Part shown: positions 55,168 through 64,000 of the stretch, piece after piece
How positions within the stretch are numbered: position 1 is the stretch's first letter
How the letters are laid out: the number at the start of each line of letters is the position of its first letter
From: Vibrio fortis
GTDB taxonomy: Bacteria > Pseudomonadota > Gammaproteobacteria > Enterobacterales > Vibrionaceae
Direction: 5' to 3'
NCBI RefSeq assembly: GCF_000695685.1
Contig: NZ_JFFR01000002.1
Span: 930,001 to 994,000 of the forward strand
Length of the DNA: 64,000 nucleotides
Translations under genes and position numbers: made by a program
Notes under the pieces: model-generated
Seen by the model: only the letters and a program-made list of their open reading frames with translations
The model's database searches: none
Told to the model about the DNA's origin: nothing

Positions 55168-55214
55168 GATAAGCAACATACTCAGTAACTCGTGTTCTGT
55201 TCATGTTGCTTATC
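55168..55214 (-). promoter_or_regulatory. Intercistronic hairpin between the binding-protein and permease genes
   Basis: GATAAGCAACAT and ATGTTGCTTATC form a perfect 12-bp stem around a 23-nt loop with no T run. Such structures often keep binding-protein mRNA more abundant than permease mRNA. The role is inferred. Confidence 0.6.
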
Positions 55215-55222
55215 AGACTAGG

Positions 55223-56470
55223 TTAGATAGCCGCTTTTACTGCTTTCGCTAACTTAGTTGCTGCCTCTTTAGGATCGGCATCTTTCTCATTGAAGAAGTT
55301 AGTCACAACGTCATAGATAGCGCCTTGGGCATAGCTTGTTGTGGATAGGCCGTGAGCCATACTCGGTACAAGGTCGCCCGATTCCGCACTCGCTTTGAAG
55401 GTTGCCATAGAGTCCAACGCACATTGGTCGAACTTAGACATATCCATATCAAGGCGCACTGGGATAGAACCTTTGTTTAGGTTGAAGACCTCTTGGAAGT
55501 CTTTAGTAAGAATGGTTTTCGCAAGATCTTGTTGCGCTTTTTGATTCTCTTTATCGCCTAGCTCGAAGAAAGCAAAGCTATCGATATTGAAAGTAAATTG
55601 GCCGTCAGTACCTGGAGCTGGTGCACAAATGTAGTCTTTGCCTGGCACTTTACCTGCAGCGGTAAACTCGCCCTTCGCCCAGTCACCCATGATCTGCATT
55701 GCCGCTTCACCATTGATAACCATTGAAGTTGCTACGTTCCAGTCACGACCTGGAGAGTTGCTATCGATGTAGTCACGCATCTTTTTAAACTTGGTGAACA
55801 CTTCGACCATTTTTTCGCCAGATAAAACGTCCATATCCAAATCAACGAACGCCTTGTTGTAGTCTTCACTGCCAAGTACATCAAGTGCCACCGCTTCGAA
55901 GACTGTCGCGTCTTGCCATGGTTGACCACCGTGCGCTAGAGGAATGAAACCTGCTGCTTTGATCTTGTCTGCTGCAACAAAGAACTCATCTAAGGTAGTT
56001 GGAACCGTCACACCTGATTTTTCGAGCACTTCTGGGTTTGCCCAAAGCCAGTTAACACGGTGAACGTTCACAGGAACTGCTACGTACTCGCCGTCCCATT
56101 TCATCACTTTGGTGACAACAGCTGGCAGTAAGTCATCCCACTTTTCTTGTTTTGCGGTTGCATCGAGAGACGTTAGAAAACCTAAACCACCCCACTCCTG
56201 AATATCATGACCTTTGATCTGTGCGGCAGATGGCGGGTTACCAGATACTGCTCGTGTCTTTAAAACGGTCATCGCACTTTCACCGCCGCCACCAGCAACT
56301 GCGAAATCTTTCCAAGTATGACCTTGTTCTTCAATCATCTCTTTAAGTACTGCAGCGGATTTAGCTTCACCACCAGCAGTCCACCAGTGAAGGACTTCCA
56401 CTTCACCAGCTTGAGAAAATGTTGAGGCAGCAAGAAGAGATAGAGTAAGTAGGGTTTTATTGATTTTCAT
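55223..56470 (-). CDS. Sugar ABC transporter periplasmic binding protein, glucose/mannose (GtsA-like)
   Basis: A 415-residue protein with a signal peptide (ending SQA) and a type II periplasmic-binding fold of the CUT1 class. The N-terminal '[20 protein letters not shown]', '[20 protein letters not shown]' in outline and '[10 protein letters not shown]' strongly recall the Pseudomonas glucose-binding GtsA/GltB proteins. It lies just after its own two-component system, again as in the pseudomonad glucose cluster. Glucose is the best guess, and related hexoses are possible. Confidence 0.9.
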   Translation of the reverse strand: MKINKTLLTLSLLAASTFSQAGEVEVLHWWTAGGEAKSAAVLKEMIEEQGHTWKDFAVAGGGGESAMTVLKTRAVSGNPPSAAQIKGHDIQEWGGLGFLTSLDATAKQEKWDDLLPAVVTKVMKWDGEYVAVPVNVHRVNWLWANPEVLEKSGVTVPTTLDEFFVAADKIKAAGFIPLAHGGQPWQDATVFEAVALDVLGSEDYNKAFVDLDMDVLSGEKMVEVFTKFKKMRDYIDSNSPGRDWNVATSMVINGEAAMQIMGDWAKGEFTAAGKVPGKDYICAPAPGTDGQFTFNIDSFAFFELGDKENQKAQQDLAKTILTKDFQEVFNLNKGSIPVRLDMDMSKFDQCALDSMATFKASAESGDLVPSMAHGLSTTSYAQGAIYDVVTNFFNEKDADPKEAATKLAKAVKAAI

Positions 56471-56562
56471 TATAATCTTCCATGTTTAGCGGACTCGACG
56501 CCCGGTTCAATAAAGAGTCTACTTATTCTGATTTATAAGATTGAAACAAAAGGTAAGCCCAA

Positions 56563-56580
56563 TGTAACACAATTGTTACA
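56563..56580. promoter_or_regulatory. 18-bp palindrome upstream of the sugar-binding-protein gene
   Basis: TGTAACACAATTGTTACA has perfect 7-bp arms (TGTAACA/TGTTACA). It directly touches the stop codon of the histidine kinase gene and lies about 95 bp before the binding-protein start, with a TATAAA-type -10 between. It is a likely regulator binding site. Confidence 0.6.
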
Positions 56581-58026
56581 TTACACTTCTAGGCCTCGTG
56601 GGATATAGACTTTGGCTTCTAAGCCACCTTGAGGGGAGTTGCGAATAATGAGATCTCCGCCGTGTCCGTGCAGGATATTTCGACAGATTCCAAGCCCTAA
56701 ACCGTGCCCTTGATCGTCGGTAGCAAGCCTAAAGTAGGGTTCAAACACCAACTCAAGTTTATCTTCCGGGATTCCATTTCCGTGGTCCTGAATCGTCACG
56801 ATTACCCACACAGAATCGCTACTGATATCAACTTTAGCGGATGTGCCGTATTTCACTGCATTGTCTATAAGATTGGTCAGCACACGTTTAATCGCTAATG
56901 GTTTAGCGACTAACGGCTCAACCACAATGGGTTCAAACTCTACTAAGGTTTGATGCTGGTTGTGCGATTCAATAACCGAAGCAACCATGTCATTAAGGTC
57001 GATAATGGCGTTGTTTTCGTGAAGGTCCGTATCTCTTACTGCTTGCAGAGCCCCCTTAACCATCATCTCTAGCTCATCCAAATCCTTGTTGAATTTCTCT
57101 TTCTTAACTTCGCTTTCCAACAGCTCAGCTCTGAGTCTCAGTCGAGTAATCGGTGTCTTTAAATCATGAGAAATAGCAGTGAATAGATGTTCCCTATCGG
57201 CCACATAGCGACGAATACGTTGCTGCATGCGATTGAACGCCCGAGTCGCCGTGACCAGTTCAGTCGCTCCCTCTTCATTAAGTGGTGGCTGCTGAATATC
57301 CATGCTCATCTCGTTCGCTGCCCTCGCGAGCTTTTTAAGCGGGCGCACTTGGCGGCGAATCATTAAGTAGGTCAACACTAGTAGAATCAGCGTTGAAGAG
57401 AGCAAGAAGATCACCTGTTCACGACCAAGAATAGTGTCATCCAGTTTGACATAGGGTGCAGGCAACAGCGCCGCAATATAGACCCACTCATGGCTGGCTA
57501 GCTCGATTTGAACAACCAGAATCGGTGGATTAAGAGGCTCTAAGGTTAAGGTATGATGGGCCCACGATCGCGGGAGATCGCTCAAGTAGATATCATTTTT
57601 CAGCAACCTAAGATGCTCTGGGCGAGAGAAGTCAACACGTACCGACTCCACCTTATTAAGCTTGCTACTCAAAACACTCTCTATCGCTTCTATCGATGCG
57701 GTTTTTAAACGAGTATCGGGGATTGGTTCGACAATCAGCGCCTCTTTATTAAAAGAGACGAAGAATCGCGTCCCCCCCATATTGCGGATTTGGTCTAACA
57801 CAATATGGCGATATTTGACGGGCAAAGATTGAAAGAAAGTCACTGTGGAAGCAAACATGTTTGCCATGCTCGATGAAGCCGAACGAATACCTTCTAACTC
57901 TTTTTGTTTGGATTCGCTATACCAAATAGAGGTTGCTATGCCTTGCGCAATGACGACGGCTAACAAGGTCAAAAGCAAGGTTCGAGCAACCAAGGAATTT
58001 GGCTTTAAACTTCTCAACCACTTCAT
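56581..58026 (-). CDS. Sensor histidine kinase of the sugar ABC cluster (GltS/GtrS-like)
   Basis: A 481-residue protein. Membrane helices at about 16-36 and 205-225 flank a periplasmic sensor of about 165 residues, followed by HAMP ('RRQVRPLKKLARAANEMS'), HisKA with 'FTAISHDLKTPITRLRLRAE', and HATPase with 'LTNLIDNAVKYG', 'DHGNGIPEDKLELVFEPYF' and 'GLGLGICRNIL'. Its gene is 13 bp after the response regulator gene and 110 bp before the sugar-binding gene, so sugar sensing is the natural inference. Confidence 0.93.
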   Translation of the reverse strand: MKWLRSLKPNSLVARTLLLTLLAVVIAQGIATSIWYSESKQKELEGIRSASSSMANMFASTVTFFQSLPVKYRHIVLDQIRNMGGTRFFVSFNKEALIVEPIPDTRLKTASIEAIESVLSSKLNKVESVRVDFSRPEHLRLLKNDIYLSDLPRSWAHHTLTLEPLNPPILVVQIELASHEWVYIAALLPAPYVKLDDTILGREQVIFLLSSTLILLVLTYLMIRRQVRPLKKLARAANEMSMDIQQPPLNEEGATELVTATRAFNRMQQRIRRYVADREHLFTAISHDLKTPITRLRLRAELLESEVKKEKFNKDLDELEMMVKGALQAVRDTDLHENNAIIDLNDMVASVIESHNQHQTLVEFEPIVVEPLVAKPLAIKRVLTNLIDNAVKYGTSAKVDISSDSVWVIVTIQDHGNGIPEDKLELVFEPYFRLATDDQGHGLGLGICRNILHGHGGDLIIRNSPQGGLEAKVYIPRGLEV

Positions 58027-58039
58027 AAGGACTTCTTAC

Positions 58040-58768
58040 TCAGTGTTCATAATGCACAGGTACAGCCAATATATAGCCATTGCCACGCATGGTTTTGATG
58101 TAGTGCGGGTATTTAGCGCTATCACCCAGTCGGCTTCGCAAGCGACTCAATTGAACATCAATACCACGCTCAAAAGGCAGCGCTTCACGTCCTCTGGTAG
58201 CAAAAGAGATAGTATCTCGGTCTAGCACTTCATTGGGGCGAGTTAGGAACAGCATTAACAGTGAGAAGTCACTGCCCGACAAATCCATCTCTTCGGCACT
58301 TTCGTTGTGTGAGATTCTGTGAGCAAGAGTATCGAGCGTCCAATCACCAAAAATGATCTGTTTAGGCAATGCATCACTCGGCTTGTCGTCAACCACTTGA
58401 ACACGTCGTAACAAGGCCTTAATACGAGCCATTAGCTGGCGGGGACTGAACGGCTTGGCGATATAATCATCGGCACCAATTTCCAAGCCAATGATCTGAT
58501 CGGTTTCGTCCGATACCGCAGTCAGCATAATAATAGGGACATTGGAATTTTTACGAACGCGCTGACACAAGGTAAAACCATCGTCCCCGGGAAGCATCAC
58601 ATCGAGAAGTATCAGGTCAGGATAACCTTGGCTTTGTAGGTGAGTTTCCAGTTCAGCCCCATCTCCAACCGAAGAGACATCGAAGCCCGATTTTGAGAGG
58701 TACTCTTCCAGCAACTCGCGGATTTCTTGATCATCATCCACCACGAGAATTCGAGTATTTGTTGGCAT
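58040..58768 (-). CDS. OmpR-family response regulator of the sugar ABC cluster (GltR-like)
   Basis: A 242-residue protein. The receiver domain has Asp in 'PDLILLDVMLPGDDGFTL' and the conserved Lys in 'GADDYIAKPFSPRQL'. The C-terminal winged helix has 'RGREALPFERGIDVQLSRLRSRLG' in outline and 'HYIKTMRGNGYILAVPV'. It probably controls the downstream transporter genes, perhaps through the palindrome at 56563. It is first in a six-gene row on the same strand. Confidence 0.93.
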   Translation of the reverse strand: MPTNTRILVVDDDQEIRELLEEYLSKSGFDVSSVGDGAELETHLQSQGYPDLILLDVMLPGDDGFTLCQRVRKNSNVPIIMLTAVSDETDQIIGLEIGADDYIAKPFSPRQLMARIKALLRRVQVVDDKPSDALPKQIIFGDWTLDTLAHRISHNESAEEMDLSGSDFSLLMLFLTRPNEVLDRDTISFATRGREALPFERGIDVQLSRLRSRLGDSAKYPHYIKTMRGNGYILAVPVHYEH

Positions 58769-58862
58769 CGCCCAAACCTATAAAATTTACAACTTATTCA
58801 CATAGTGTATAGGCAGGTCGCGTTTTTGATTATTGATATGTCTGTAAAATTAGAACAATGAA

Positions 58863-58896
58863 CAGATAGAGATCACAACTAGATAACCTCTATCTG
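58863..58896 (-). terminator. Hairpin past selO
   Basis: CAGATAGAG and CTCTATCTG form a 9-bp stem with a 16-nt loop between the selO stop and the response regulator start. It may end selO transcription; its T tail is weak. Confidence 0.5.
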
Positions 58897-58917
58897 CATT
58901 TCTAGTGATGGACTGCA

Positions 58918-60384
58918 CTAAGACGAACAGCTGATCTCCATCTCCTTGCCCCACTCAGGAGGCAGAGCAGCCAAATATTCATAGTCAGGATGTTCGGCAT
59001 ATGGATCGGCGAGCACAACCATTAATGCATCAACCACACTGCTATCGCCTTCTTCCGCTTTATCAATTGCCAATTGAGCCAAGTAGTTACGCAGTACATA
59101 TTTCGGATTGATTGCACGCATTTTTTGACAGCGCTCTTCCGTTGTTTCCTGTTCCAGTTCACAGCGCTTAAGGTAACTATCAACCCAAAGCTTGGCTGCT
59201 TGGCGATCGATGACCAGATCAATCACCTCTTGCTCAGATTGCGTATCGAGATCCGATAGCGTTCTGAAGAATCGAGGATAATCGACGCGGTTTTGCGACA
59301 TCAGCTCGAACATAGACTCGAACAGGCGACTGTCTCCTTCTTGTTTTGATAGCAGCCCGAGCTTTCTACGCATCAGCTGACTAAAGTAGCTATTCATTTG
59401 AGATTCGTACATCTCAAGCGCTGCTTCTAAATCAGCTCGCTCAATCAGAGGAGATAGCGCATGGGCTAATGCTGACAAGTTCCACATGCCAATACGAGGC
59501 TGTTGATTGAACGCGTAGCGACCTTGATAGTCCGAGTGATTGCAAATAAGGCGAGAGTTATACTCATCCATAAAGGCAAACGGGCCGTAATCAAACGTCT
59601 GGCCAATGATCGACATGTTGTCCGTGTTCATCACCCCGTGAGCAAAACCATTTGCCTGCCACAACGCAATCATCTCCGCAGTGCGGTCAACGATCTGATT
59701 GAACATCGCCGCGTAAGGCTTTTCTTCGTTTAGGCATTCTGGAAAGTGCCATTCAATCACCTTATCAGCCAATAGCTTTTGCTCTGCAAGTTGATTGGTA
59801 TAAAACAGATATTCAAAATGGCCAAAGCGAATATGAGATTCAGATACACGCAATAGCAGCGCACCTTTCTCCTGCTTTTCACGGTACACCGGCGTGTCAC
59901 TGATCATCATGGCGAGTGCACGTGTGGTTGGAATATTCAGCCCCGCCATCGCTTCACTACAAAGATACTCACGAACTGTCGAGCGGATAACCGCACGCCC
60001 ATCACCCATACGAGAATATGGAGTTTTACCTGCACCTTTAAGGTGTAAGTCGAATGTTTCACCACTTTTAGCGACAACTTGAGATAAGAGTAACCCTCTT
60101 CCATCACCAAGATCTGGGTTGTAAGCGCCAAATTGATGACCTGCATACTTCATCGCAATAGGGTCAAAGTTTTCGTTGTCGACTAAACCGGACAGTGAAT
60201 TCAAGAGATCTGCATCGAGGCTCTGAGTTCCGTCCACAGAAGGAAAACCAAGTTCCGTTGCCAAAGTGTTGTTCCACGCAAGCCAGCGAGGGTTCAATAA
60301 CGGTGTTGGATCAACATGAGAGTAAAAGGTTTGCGGCAGTTCGACGAATCGATTGTTAAAAGAGAGATGGTCCCAAATAGACAT
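58918..60384 (-). CDS. selO: Protein adenylyltransferase SelO (pseudokinase AMPylator)
   Basis: At 488 residues it is close to E. coli SelO (478). Motifs: '[23 protein letters not shown]' in outline, ATP-binding '[21 protein letters not shown]', and the metal/catalytic segment '[21 protein letters not shown]' in outline with its Asp. Unlike many homologs, the 'CSS' ending places a Cys three residues from the C terminus, the position of Sec in the human protein. The enzyme transfers AMP to Ser/Thr/Tyr of proteins in redox stress. Confidence 0.95.
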   Translation of the reverse strand: MSIWDHLSFNNRFVELPQTFYSHVDPTPLLNPRWLAWNNTLATELGFPSVDGTQSLDADLLNSLSGLVDNENFDPIAMKYAGHQFGAYNPDLGDGRGLLLSQVVAKSGETFDLHLKGAGKTPYSRMGDGRAVIRSTVREYLCSEAMAGLNIPTTRALAMMISDTPVYREKQEKGALLLRVSESHIRFGHFEYLFYTNQLAEQKLLADKVIEWHFPECLNEEKPYAAMFNQIVDRTAEMIALWQANGFAHGVMNTDNMSIIGQTFDYGPFAFMDEYNSRLICNHSDYQGRYAFNQQPRIGMWNLSALAHALSPLIERADLEAALEMYESQMNSYFSQLMRRKLGLLSKQEGDSRLFESMFELMSQNRVDYPRFFRTLSDLDTQSEQEVIDLVIDRQAAKLWVDSYLKRCELEQETTEERCQKMRAINPKYVLRNYLAQLAIDKAEEGDSSVVDALMVVLADPYAEHPDYEYLAALPPEWGKEMEISCSS

Positions 60385-60583
60385 AACGACACACTTTGAT
60401 CAAATAGTAGTGTCAGATTATCACAGTTTGGTAACAACTTCTGGAAAGGTTGAGTGGCTAACTACTGGGTCTTGGCGGTTTGATTGCTAAGGTAGAAAGC
60501 CACGTTTAATGTTTAGATAAGATTGAGCGATAAGATCGTGAAAAAGAGTTATTCATAACAATTTTCGAGTTGCGTAAACCTAA

Positions 60584-60685
60584 TTAGATTAGAGCTAGAA
60601 TAGCGACTAGAGAAACCGATGCGAAAAGCCAAGTACGACCGATAACGCCAAAATGAGAGTGTTGAATCATTTCTTGATGCTGCAT
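60584..60685 (-). CDS. 33-residue single-pass membrane peptide
   Basis: The ATG at 60685 follows a strong ribosome binding site (AAGGAGCGCATTT). The peptide starts MQHQEMIQHSHFGVIGRTW, then a hydrophobic helix FASVSLVAILALI runs to the end. A 17-bp palindrome lies just upstream. It has the shape of small regulatory membrane proteins but I recognise no family. The overlapping 68-codon frame on the same strand lacks such signals and is rejected. Confidence 0.6.
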   Translation of the reverse strand: MQHQEMIQHSHFGVIGRTWLFASVSLVAILALI

Positions 60686-60703
60686 AAATGCGCTCCTTAA
60701 CCA

Positions 60704-60720
60704 TATATACCGTGTATATA
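60704..60720. promoter_or_regulatory. AT-rich palindrome before the 33-residue gene
   Basis: TATATACCGTGTATATA has perfect 7-bp arms around CGT, 18 bp from the start codon. Just beyond it TGTATATACA is a second, overlapping palindrome. This looks like an operator; the regulator is unknown. Confidence 0.5.
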
Positions 60721-60818
60721 CAATATATCGACAAGCAGCCGAAATCGGCAAGCACATTAATATTAACTTTTTATTACAGCATCAAGAAATTTACGTAACA
60801 ATTGAGATTTCTTATGCT

Positions 60819-61460
60819 TTAAGCACGCGTTGTAGTCGATAGAAGCGCTCCAGCACCAATAAATACACCACCAGTCACTCGATTAAACATCTTGGCTCTG
60901 CCCTTAGCAAACAACCAGTTAGATGATTTAGCTCCAAGATAGGCATACATAAGTAACCAAGATAGCTCCATCACAGCGAAGGTCGTCGCAAATACGACAA
61001 ACTGCGGAAACAATGCTGCTGTTGGGTCAATAAACTGCGGGAAAAGAGCGGTAAAGAACAAGATAGCTTTAGGGTTACTCGCTCCTACAATAAACCCGCT
61101 TAGGTAATGTTGTAGGTAAGTGCCTTTGTTTTGCTTACTGCCTTCCTCTCCTTGTTCATCAAGCTGATAACTCTGTTGGTTTGAACGCAGTGACTTCCAA
61201 CCTAGATAAATCAGATAGGCAGCACCCGTCCATTTGATGATGTTAAACACGACCTCAGATGAAGCGATGATGACGCCAAGCCCAGTAAAAGACAGGGTTA
61301 AGATTGAGGTAATCGCCGTTAAGCTACCAAGGGCGGTAAAAACTGAAAGCCTAAAACCTGATTGCACCGCCTTCGTCATACACAACAAAGAACTTGGTCC
61401 TGGTGATGCTGTTAACACCAATACGGCAAGAAAGTAATAAACCCAAATATCAAAACTCAT
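60819..61460 (-). CDS. LysE-family amino-acid exporter
   Basis: 213 residues from the ATG at 61460, which follows GGAGG with a 7-nt gap; the longer frame starts at 61481. It has six membrane helices with the LysE/RhtB signature 'VLTASPGPSSLLCMTKAVQSG', then 'YLSGFIVGASNPKAILFFTALFPQFI' in outline. It exports an amino acid or related solute (homoserine, threonine or lysine in known members); the substrate is not evident. Confidence 0.93.
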   Translation of the reverse strand: MSFDIWVYYFLAVLVLTASPGPSSLLCMTKAVQSGFRLSVFTALGSLTAITSILTLSFTGLGVIIASSEVVFNIIKWTGAAYLIYLGWKSLRSNQQSYQLDEQGEEGSKQNKGTYLQHYLSGFIVGASNPKAILFFTALFPQFIDPTAALFPQFVVFATTFAVMELSWLLMYAYLGAKSSNWLFAKGRAKMFNRVTGGVFIGAGALLSTTTRA

Positions 61461-61677
61461 CGTGAATCCTCCGTAACTCACTAGAATATATAAACTATGA
61501 GCTCCAATATGAATCAGATGTGCAACTTGATCAACTTACCTCCCACTAAGAAAGATAGGTAAAACGACACGAAAGAGACGTGTAACAAGCGACATAAAGA
61601 GCGAATTACTAATTTCTCTCAATTTCATAATTGTTTTATTCAAAGATGTTGTGGCAATAAGTAGGAATCTCCAAAAA

Positions 61678-61709
61678 CAAAAAAACCGCACTAATAAGCG
61701 CGGTTTTTA
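61678..61709 (-). terminator. Terminator of prmB
   Basis: AAAAACCGC and GCGGTTTTT pair, 16 bp past the prmB stop codon. Confidence 0.85.
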
Positions 61710-61724
61710 GCGATTGAACTCAAC

Positions 61725-62663
61725 TTAGTCTTTGTAAATTGAGAACTCGTCAGCACAAGCAATCATCTGCTCGCGAGTGATCATGAATACGCCGTGACCA
61801 CCGTTTTCAAACTCAATCCACGTGAATGGAATGTGTGGGTATTGTTCCATCATGTGAACCATAGAGTTGCCCACTTCACAGATAAGAATGCCATCGTCTG
61901 TTAGGTAATCTGGTGCGTTAGCTAGAATACGACGAACCAACTTCAGGCCGTCAGTACCTGCAGCTAGGCCTAGCTCAGGCTCATGAGTGAACTCATCTGG
62001 CAGGCTGTTCATATCTTCTTCATCCACATATGGTGGATTCGATACGATCAGGTTGTACTTCTCTTTTGGCAGATCGCGGAACAGATCCGAACGGATTGGG
62101 AACACTTGCTGCTCCATACCGTGGTCTTGAACGTTCTGCTCAGCCACTTGCAGCGCGTCAGTTGAGATGTCAATCGCATCCACTTCAGCTTCAGGGAATG
62201 CATGTGCACAAGCAATCGCAATACAGCCACTGCCAGTACATAGGTCCATGATGCGAGTCGGCTCTTCAGTCAACCACGGCTGGAATTGCGCTTCAATCAA
62301 CTCACCGATTGGAGAGCGAGGCACTAGCACGCGCTCATCAACGAAGAACTCAAGACCACAGAACCATGCTTTGTTGGTTAGGTAAGCAGTAGGTGTGCGC
62401 TCATTGATTCGTTTAATAACGCGCTCAACGATACGTAGACGCTCACTACTGGTTAGGCGAGAGTTCAATACGTGCGAAGGAACGTCAATCGGCAGATAAA
62501 GGGTTGGTAAAATAAGTTGTACCGCCTCATCCCACGCATTATCTGTGCCGTGACCATAAAATAGGCCCGCTGCATTAAAGCGGCTAACAGTCCAACGAAT
62601 CACATCTTGAAGCGTGTGTAGTTCTGATACCGCTTCTTCTACAAAAATCTTATCCAAAATCAT
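61725..62663 (-). CDS. prmB: Ribosomal protein L3 N5-glutamine methyltransferase
   Basis: A 312-residue protein (E. coli 310). An N-terminal helical domain recognises L3. The Rossmann methyltransferase has the SAM motif '[20 protein letters not shown]' and the catalytic '[15 protein letters not shown]', the NPPY motif of glutamine N5-methylation. It is divergent from smrB with 56 bp between, as in E. coli. Confidence 0.96.
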   Translation of the reverse strand: MILDKIFVEEAVSELHTLQDVIRWTVSRFNAAGLFYGHGTDNAWDEAVQLILPTLYLPIDVPSHVLNSRLTSSERLRIVERVIKRINERTPTAYLTNKAWFCGLEFFVDERVLVPRSPIGELIEAQFQPWLTEEPTRIMDLCTGSGCIAIACAHAFPEAEVDAIDISTDALQVAEQNVQDHGMEQQVFPIRSDLFRDLPKEKYNLIVSNPPYVDEEDMNSLPDEFTHEPELGLAAGTDGLKLVRRILANAPDYLTDDGILICEVGNSMVHMMEQYPHIPFTWIEFENGGHGVFMITREQMIACADEFSIYKD

Positions 62664-62719
62664 CTCCGAAAAGCGCTACAATACTGCTAATTACGTTTCA
62701 ATTTAGAACTTATAACCTG

Positions 62720-63250
62720 ATGAGCAAAAAAGACACCGATCTCGATGACGATTTCGCCCTGTTCAGTGAAGCAGTAAAGGGCGTTAAAAAGTTGCAACAG
62801 GATACCATAATCCAGCAGCCAAAAAGAAATACCAAACAAAAAGAAATTACGCGAACAGCCAGACAAGCCAGTGACAGCGAGTTTTATTTTTCGGACGAGT
62901 TCATCCCTCATCTAAGTGAAGATGGCCCAACTCGTTACGCGCGTGATGATGTGTCTAAGTACGAAGTCAAAAGGCTGCGTCGTGGCGTCTATGTGCCGGA
63001 TGTCTATCTCGATATGCACGGCATGACTCAACAAGAAGCCAAGCGTGAATTAGGCGCCATGATTGCTCACTGTGTTAAAGAAGGCGTCTCTTGTGCTTCT
63101 GTGCAGCACGGTATTGGTAAGCACATTCTAAAAGAGAAAGTGCCGTTGTGGCTTGCGCAGCATCCGGATGTGCTTGCGTTCCATCAAGCTCCATTAGAGT
63201 TCGGCGGTAACGGTGCACTGTTAGTTCTGCTCTCTATCCCTGAGAAGTAA
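62720..63250 (+). CDS. smrB: Ribosome rescue endonuclease SmrB
   Basis: A 176-residue protein. An N-terminal polar region is followed by the Smr domain (about 85-170) with 'VYLDMHGMTQQEAKREL', where DxH is the nuclease motif, and 'VQHGIGKHILKEKVPLWLAQ', plus 'ALEFGGNGALLVLL'-like end strands. SmrB cleaves mRNA between collided ribosomes to start their rescue. The N-terminal extension is the ribosome-binding hook in E. coli. Confidence 0.94.
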   Translation: MSKKDTDLDDDFALFSEAVKGVKKLQQDTIIQQPKRNTKQKEITRTARQASDSEFYFSDEFIPHLSEDGPTRYARDDVSKYEVKRLRRGVYVPDVYLDMHGMTQQEAKRELGAMIAHCVKEGVSCASVQHGIGKHILKEKVPLWLAQHPDVLAFHQAPLEFGGNGALLVLLSIPEK

Positions 63251-63316
63251 CGCCTTTAATTGCAATCAGCGTTAATCCGCAAGGATGCATAGCTACACTC
63301 ATTCAGTTACAAAGAA

Positions 63317-63344
63317 AAAAGGCACATCCGACGATGTGCCTTTT
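63317..63344. terminator. Bidirectional terminator between smrB and sixA
   Basis: AAAAGGCACATC pairs with GATGTGCCTTTT around CGAC. Confidence 0.9.
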
Positions 63345-63388
63345 CGTTATTCGACTTTTGGCGTATAGCTTAGTTTGGAGATAACCAA

Positions 63389-63853
63389 TTAAGGGTTAAT
63401 ATTCCAAGCTAGCTCACCTTTTTTGGTCTCTAAATCAAAATCGATACAGACCAATCCCGACGTTGGGAACATTGGTGGCGTCATACCAGTGGCGAACTCT
63501 GCCGTTAAATACCCGACCAATGGCAAGTGCGACACAAACAACACACTCTCTAGGTTTTGAACCTCAGCCATCGCAATGGTGTAATCAAAAACTTGGTCGG
63601 ACACACCATAAGGGGTGATGTCTTCGCTCGTTTCTACCTTATTGCCAGAAAACACTTCAGAGATCTCTAGCCAAGTCTCTTGCGCTCTCAAGTATGGGCT
63701 AACCAATACTTTATCAAAATGAGTTACGCCTTGTTCTGCGGCAGCTTGGGCTACTGCAAGCGATAACTTCTTACCGCGCTTAGTGAGCGCACGCTCTGCA
63801 TCTGTGTTTGCAAAATGCTCTGCTTCACCGTGACGCATAATGAATACTTTCAT
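63389..63853 (-). CDS. sixA: Phosphohistidine phosphatase SixA
   Basis: A 154-residue histidine phosphatase with the RHG motif at the start 'MKVFIMRHGEAEHFAN' and the second catalytic His in 'VLFVSHLPLVGYL'. The enzyme removes phosphate from histidine of phosphotransfer proteins such as ArcB and the nitrogen PTS protein NPr. Its promoter lies in the last 147 bp of the window. Confidence 0.94.
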   Translation of the reverse strand: MKVFIMRHGEAEHFANTDAERALTKRGKKLSLAVAQAAAEQGVTHFDKVLVSPYLRAQETWLEISEVFSGNKVETSEDITPYGVSDQVFDYTIAMAEVQNLESVLFVSHLPLVGYLTAEFATGMTPPMFPTSGLVCIDFDLETKKGELAWNINP

Positions 63854-64000
63854 GTTCTATCCTGTCTATGTAGCCGTTAAAAGCTTAGCAATCAATTGAC
63901 CGCCTGAACGCTACTTAGGGGTGACTCTAAAGTTATAGAAACCTTGTTCGCTGTAAATAATTATACCAAGTCACTTGCCAAAGAGTTCAACTTTCTTAAC

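Noticed and set aside
60704..60722. LexA (SOS) box before the 33-residue gene
   Set aside because: It is AT-rich and palindromic but lacks the CTGT...ACAG ends required by LexA.
60549..60755. 68-codon minus-strand frame
   Set aside because: It runs through the palindrome and the better-supported 33-codon gene in another frame.

Overview
The window is a 64 kb piece of a Vibrio (Vibrionaceae) chromosome. The evidence is gene content and order typical of enteric and vibrio gammaproteobacteria: the atl-ffs-ybaY-tesB neighbourhood, a complete tig-clpP-clpX-lon-hupB-ppiD-comEA chain, a menFDHBCE operon, prmB/smrB back to back, sixA, and a tRNA-Tyr array. Nearly all of it is core-genome DNA with moderate GC and tightly packed genes separated by clear hairpin terminators. 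There is no prophage, insertion sequence, CRISPR array or integron.

Layout. 1-6.4 kb: the tail of a winged-helix regulator, 4.5S RNA, a membrane protein, Atl, YbaY, TesB, a repeat-containing membrane-anchored protein, an Lrp-type regulator divergent from a PLP cysteine-synthase-family enzyme, and a DUF1244 protein. 6.7-11.7 kb: ElbB and a two-gene RND efflux operon. 12.1-12.7 kb: a four-copy tRNA-Tyr array in which copies 2 and 3 run into pure poly-C tracts of 43 and 68 bases. 12.9-19.2 kb: a lipoprotein, a Tim44-like protein, a TetR regulator with a transporter-acyltransferase fusion, and a YeiH-type transporter. 19.3-21.8 kb: a LysR regulator divergent from a PTS EIICB. 21.9-29.3 kb: menaquinone biosynthesis. 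29.6-34.4 kb: AlaA, YfbR, a dGTPase, TapT, rhombosortase and ComEA/YbaV. 34.7-43.6 kb: the PpiD/HU/Lon/ClpXP/trigger factor proteostasis block, with heat-shock-type (sigma-32) promoters visible before lon and tig. 43.8-50.5 kb: DctB/DctD and the DctPQM TRAP dicarboxylate transporter, with a sigma-54 promoter before dctP. 50.8-52 kb: a secreted subtilase. 52.1-58.8 kb: a glucose-type ABC transporter with its own two-component system. 58.9-64 kb: SelO, a 33-residue membrane peptide with a strong ribosome binding site, a LysE exporter, PrmB, SmrB and SixA.

How the genes work together. DctB/DctD very probably sense external C4-dicarboxylates and switch on dctPQM through the -24/-12 promoter. The response regulator and kinase at 56.6-58.8 kb very probably control the adjacent sugar ABC operon, where an 18-bp palindrome sits just before the binding-protein gene. 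The TetR protein at 15.3 kb probably regulates itself and the lysophospholipid transporter-acyltransferase. The Lon/Clp/Tig/PpiD/HU block is a cytoplasmic and periplasmic protein-quality unit. YfbR and the dGTPase both break down deoxynucleotides. I found no convincing wholly new multi-gene system. The items most worth a second look are the poly-C tracts in the tRNA array, a 162-bp MITE-like element, the 15-residue-repeat protein, the tiny membrane peptide and the palindromic operators.
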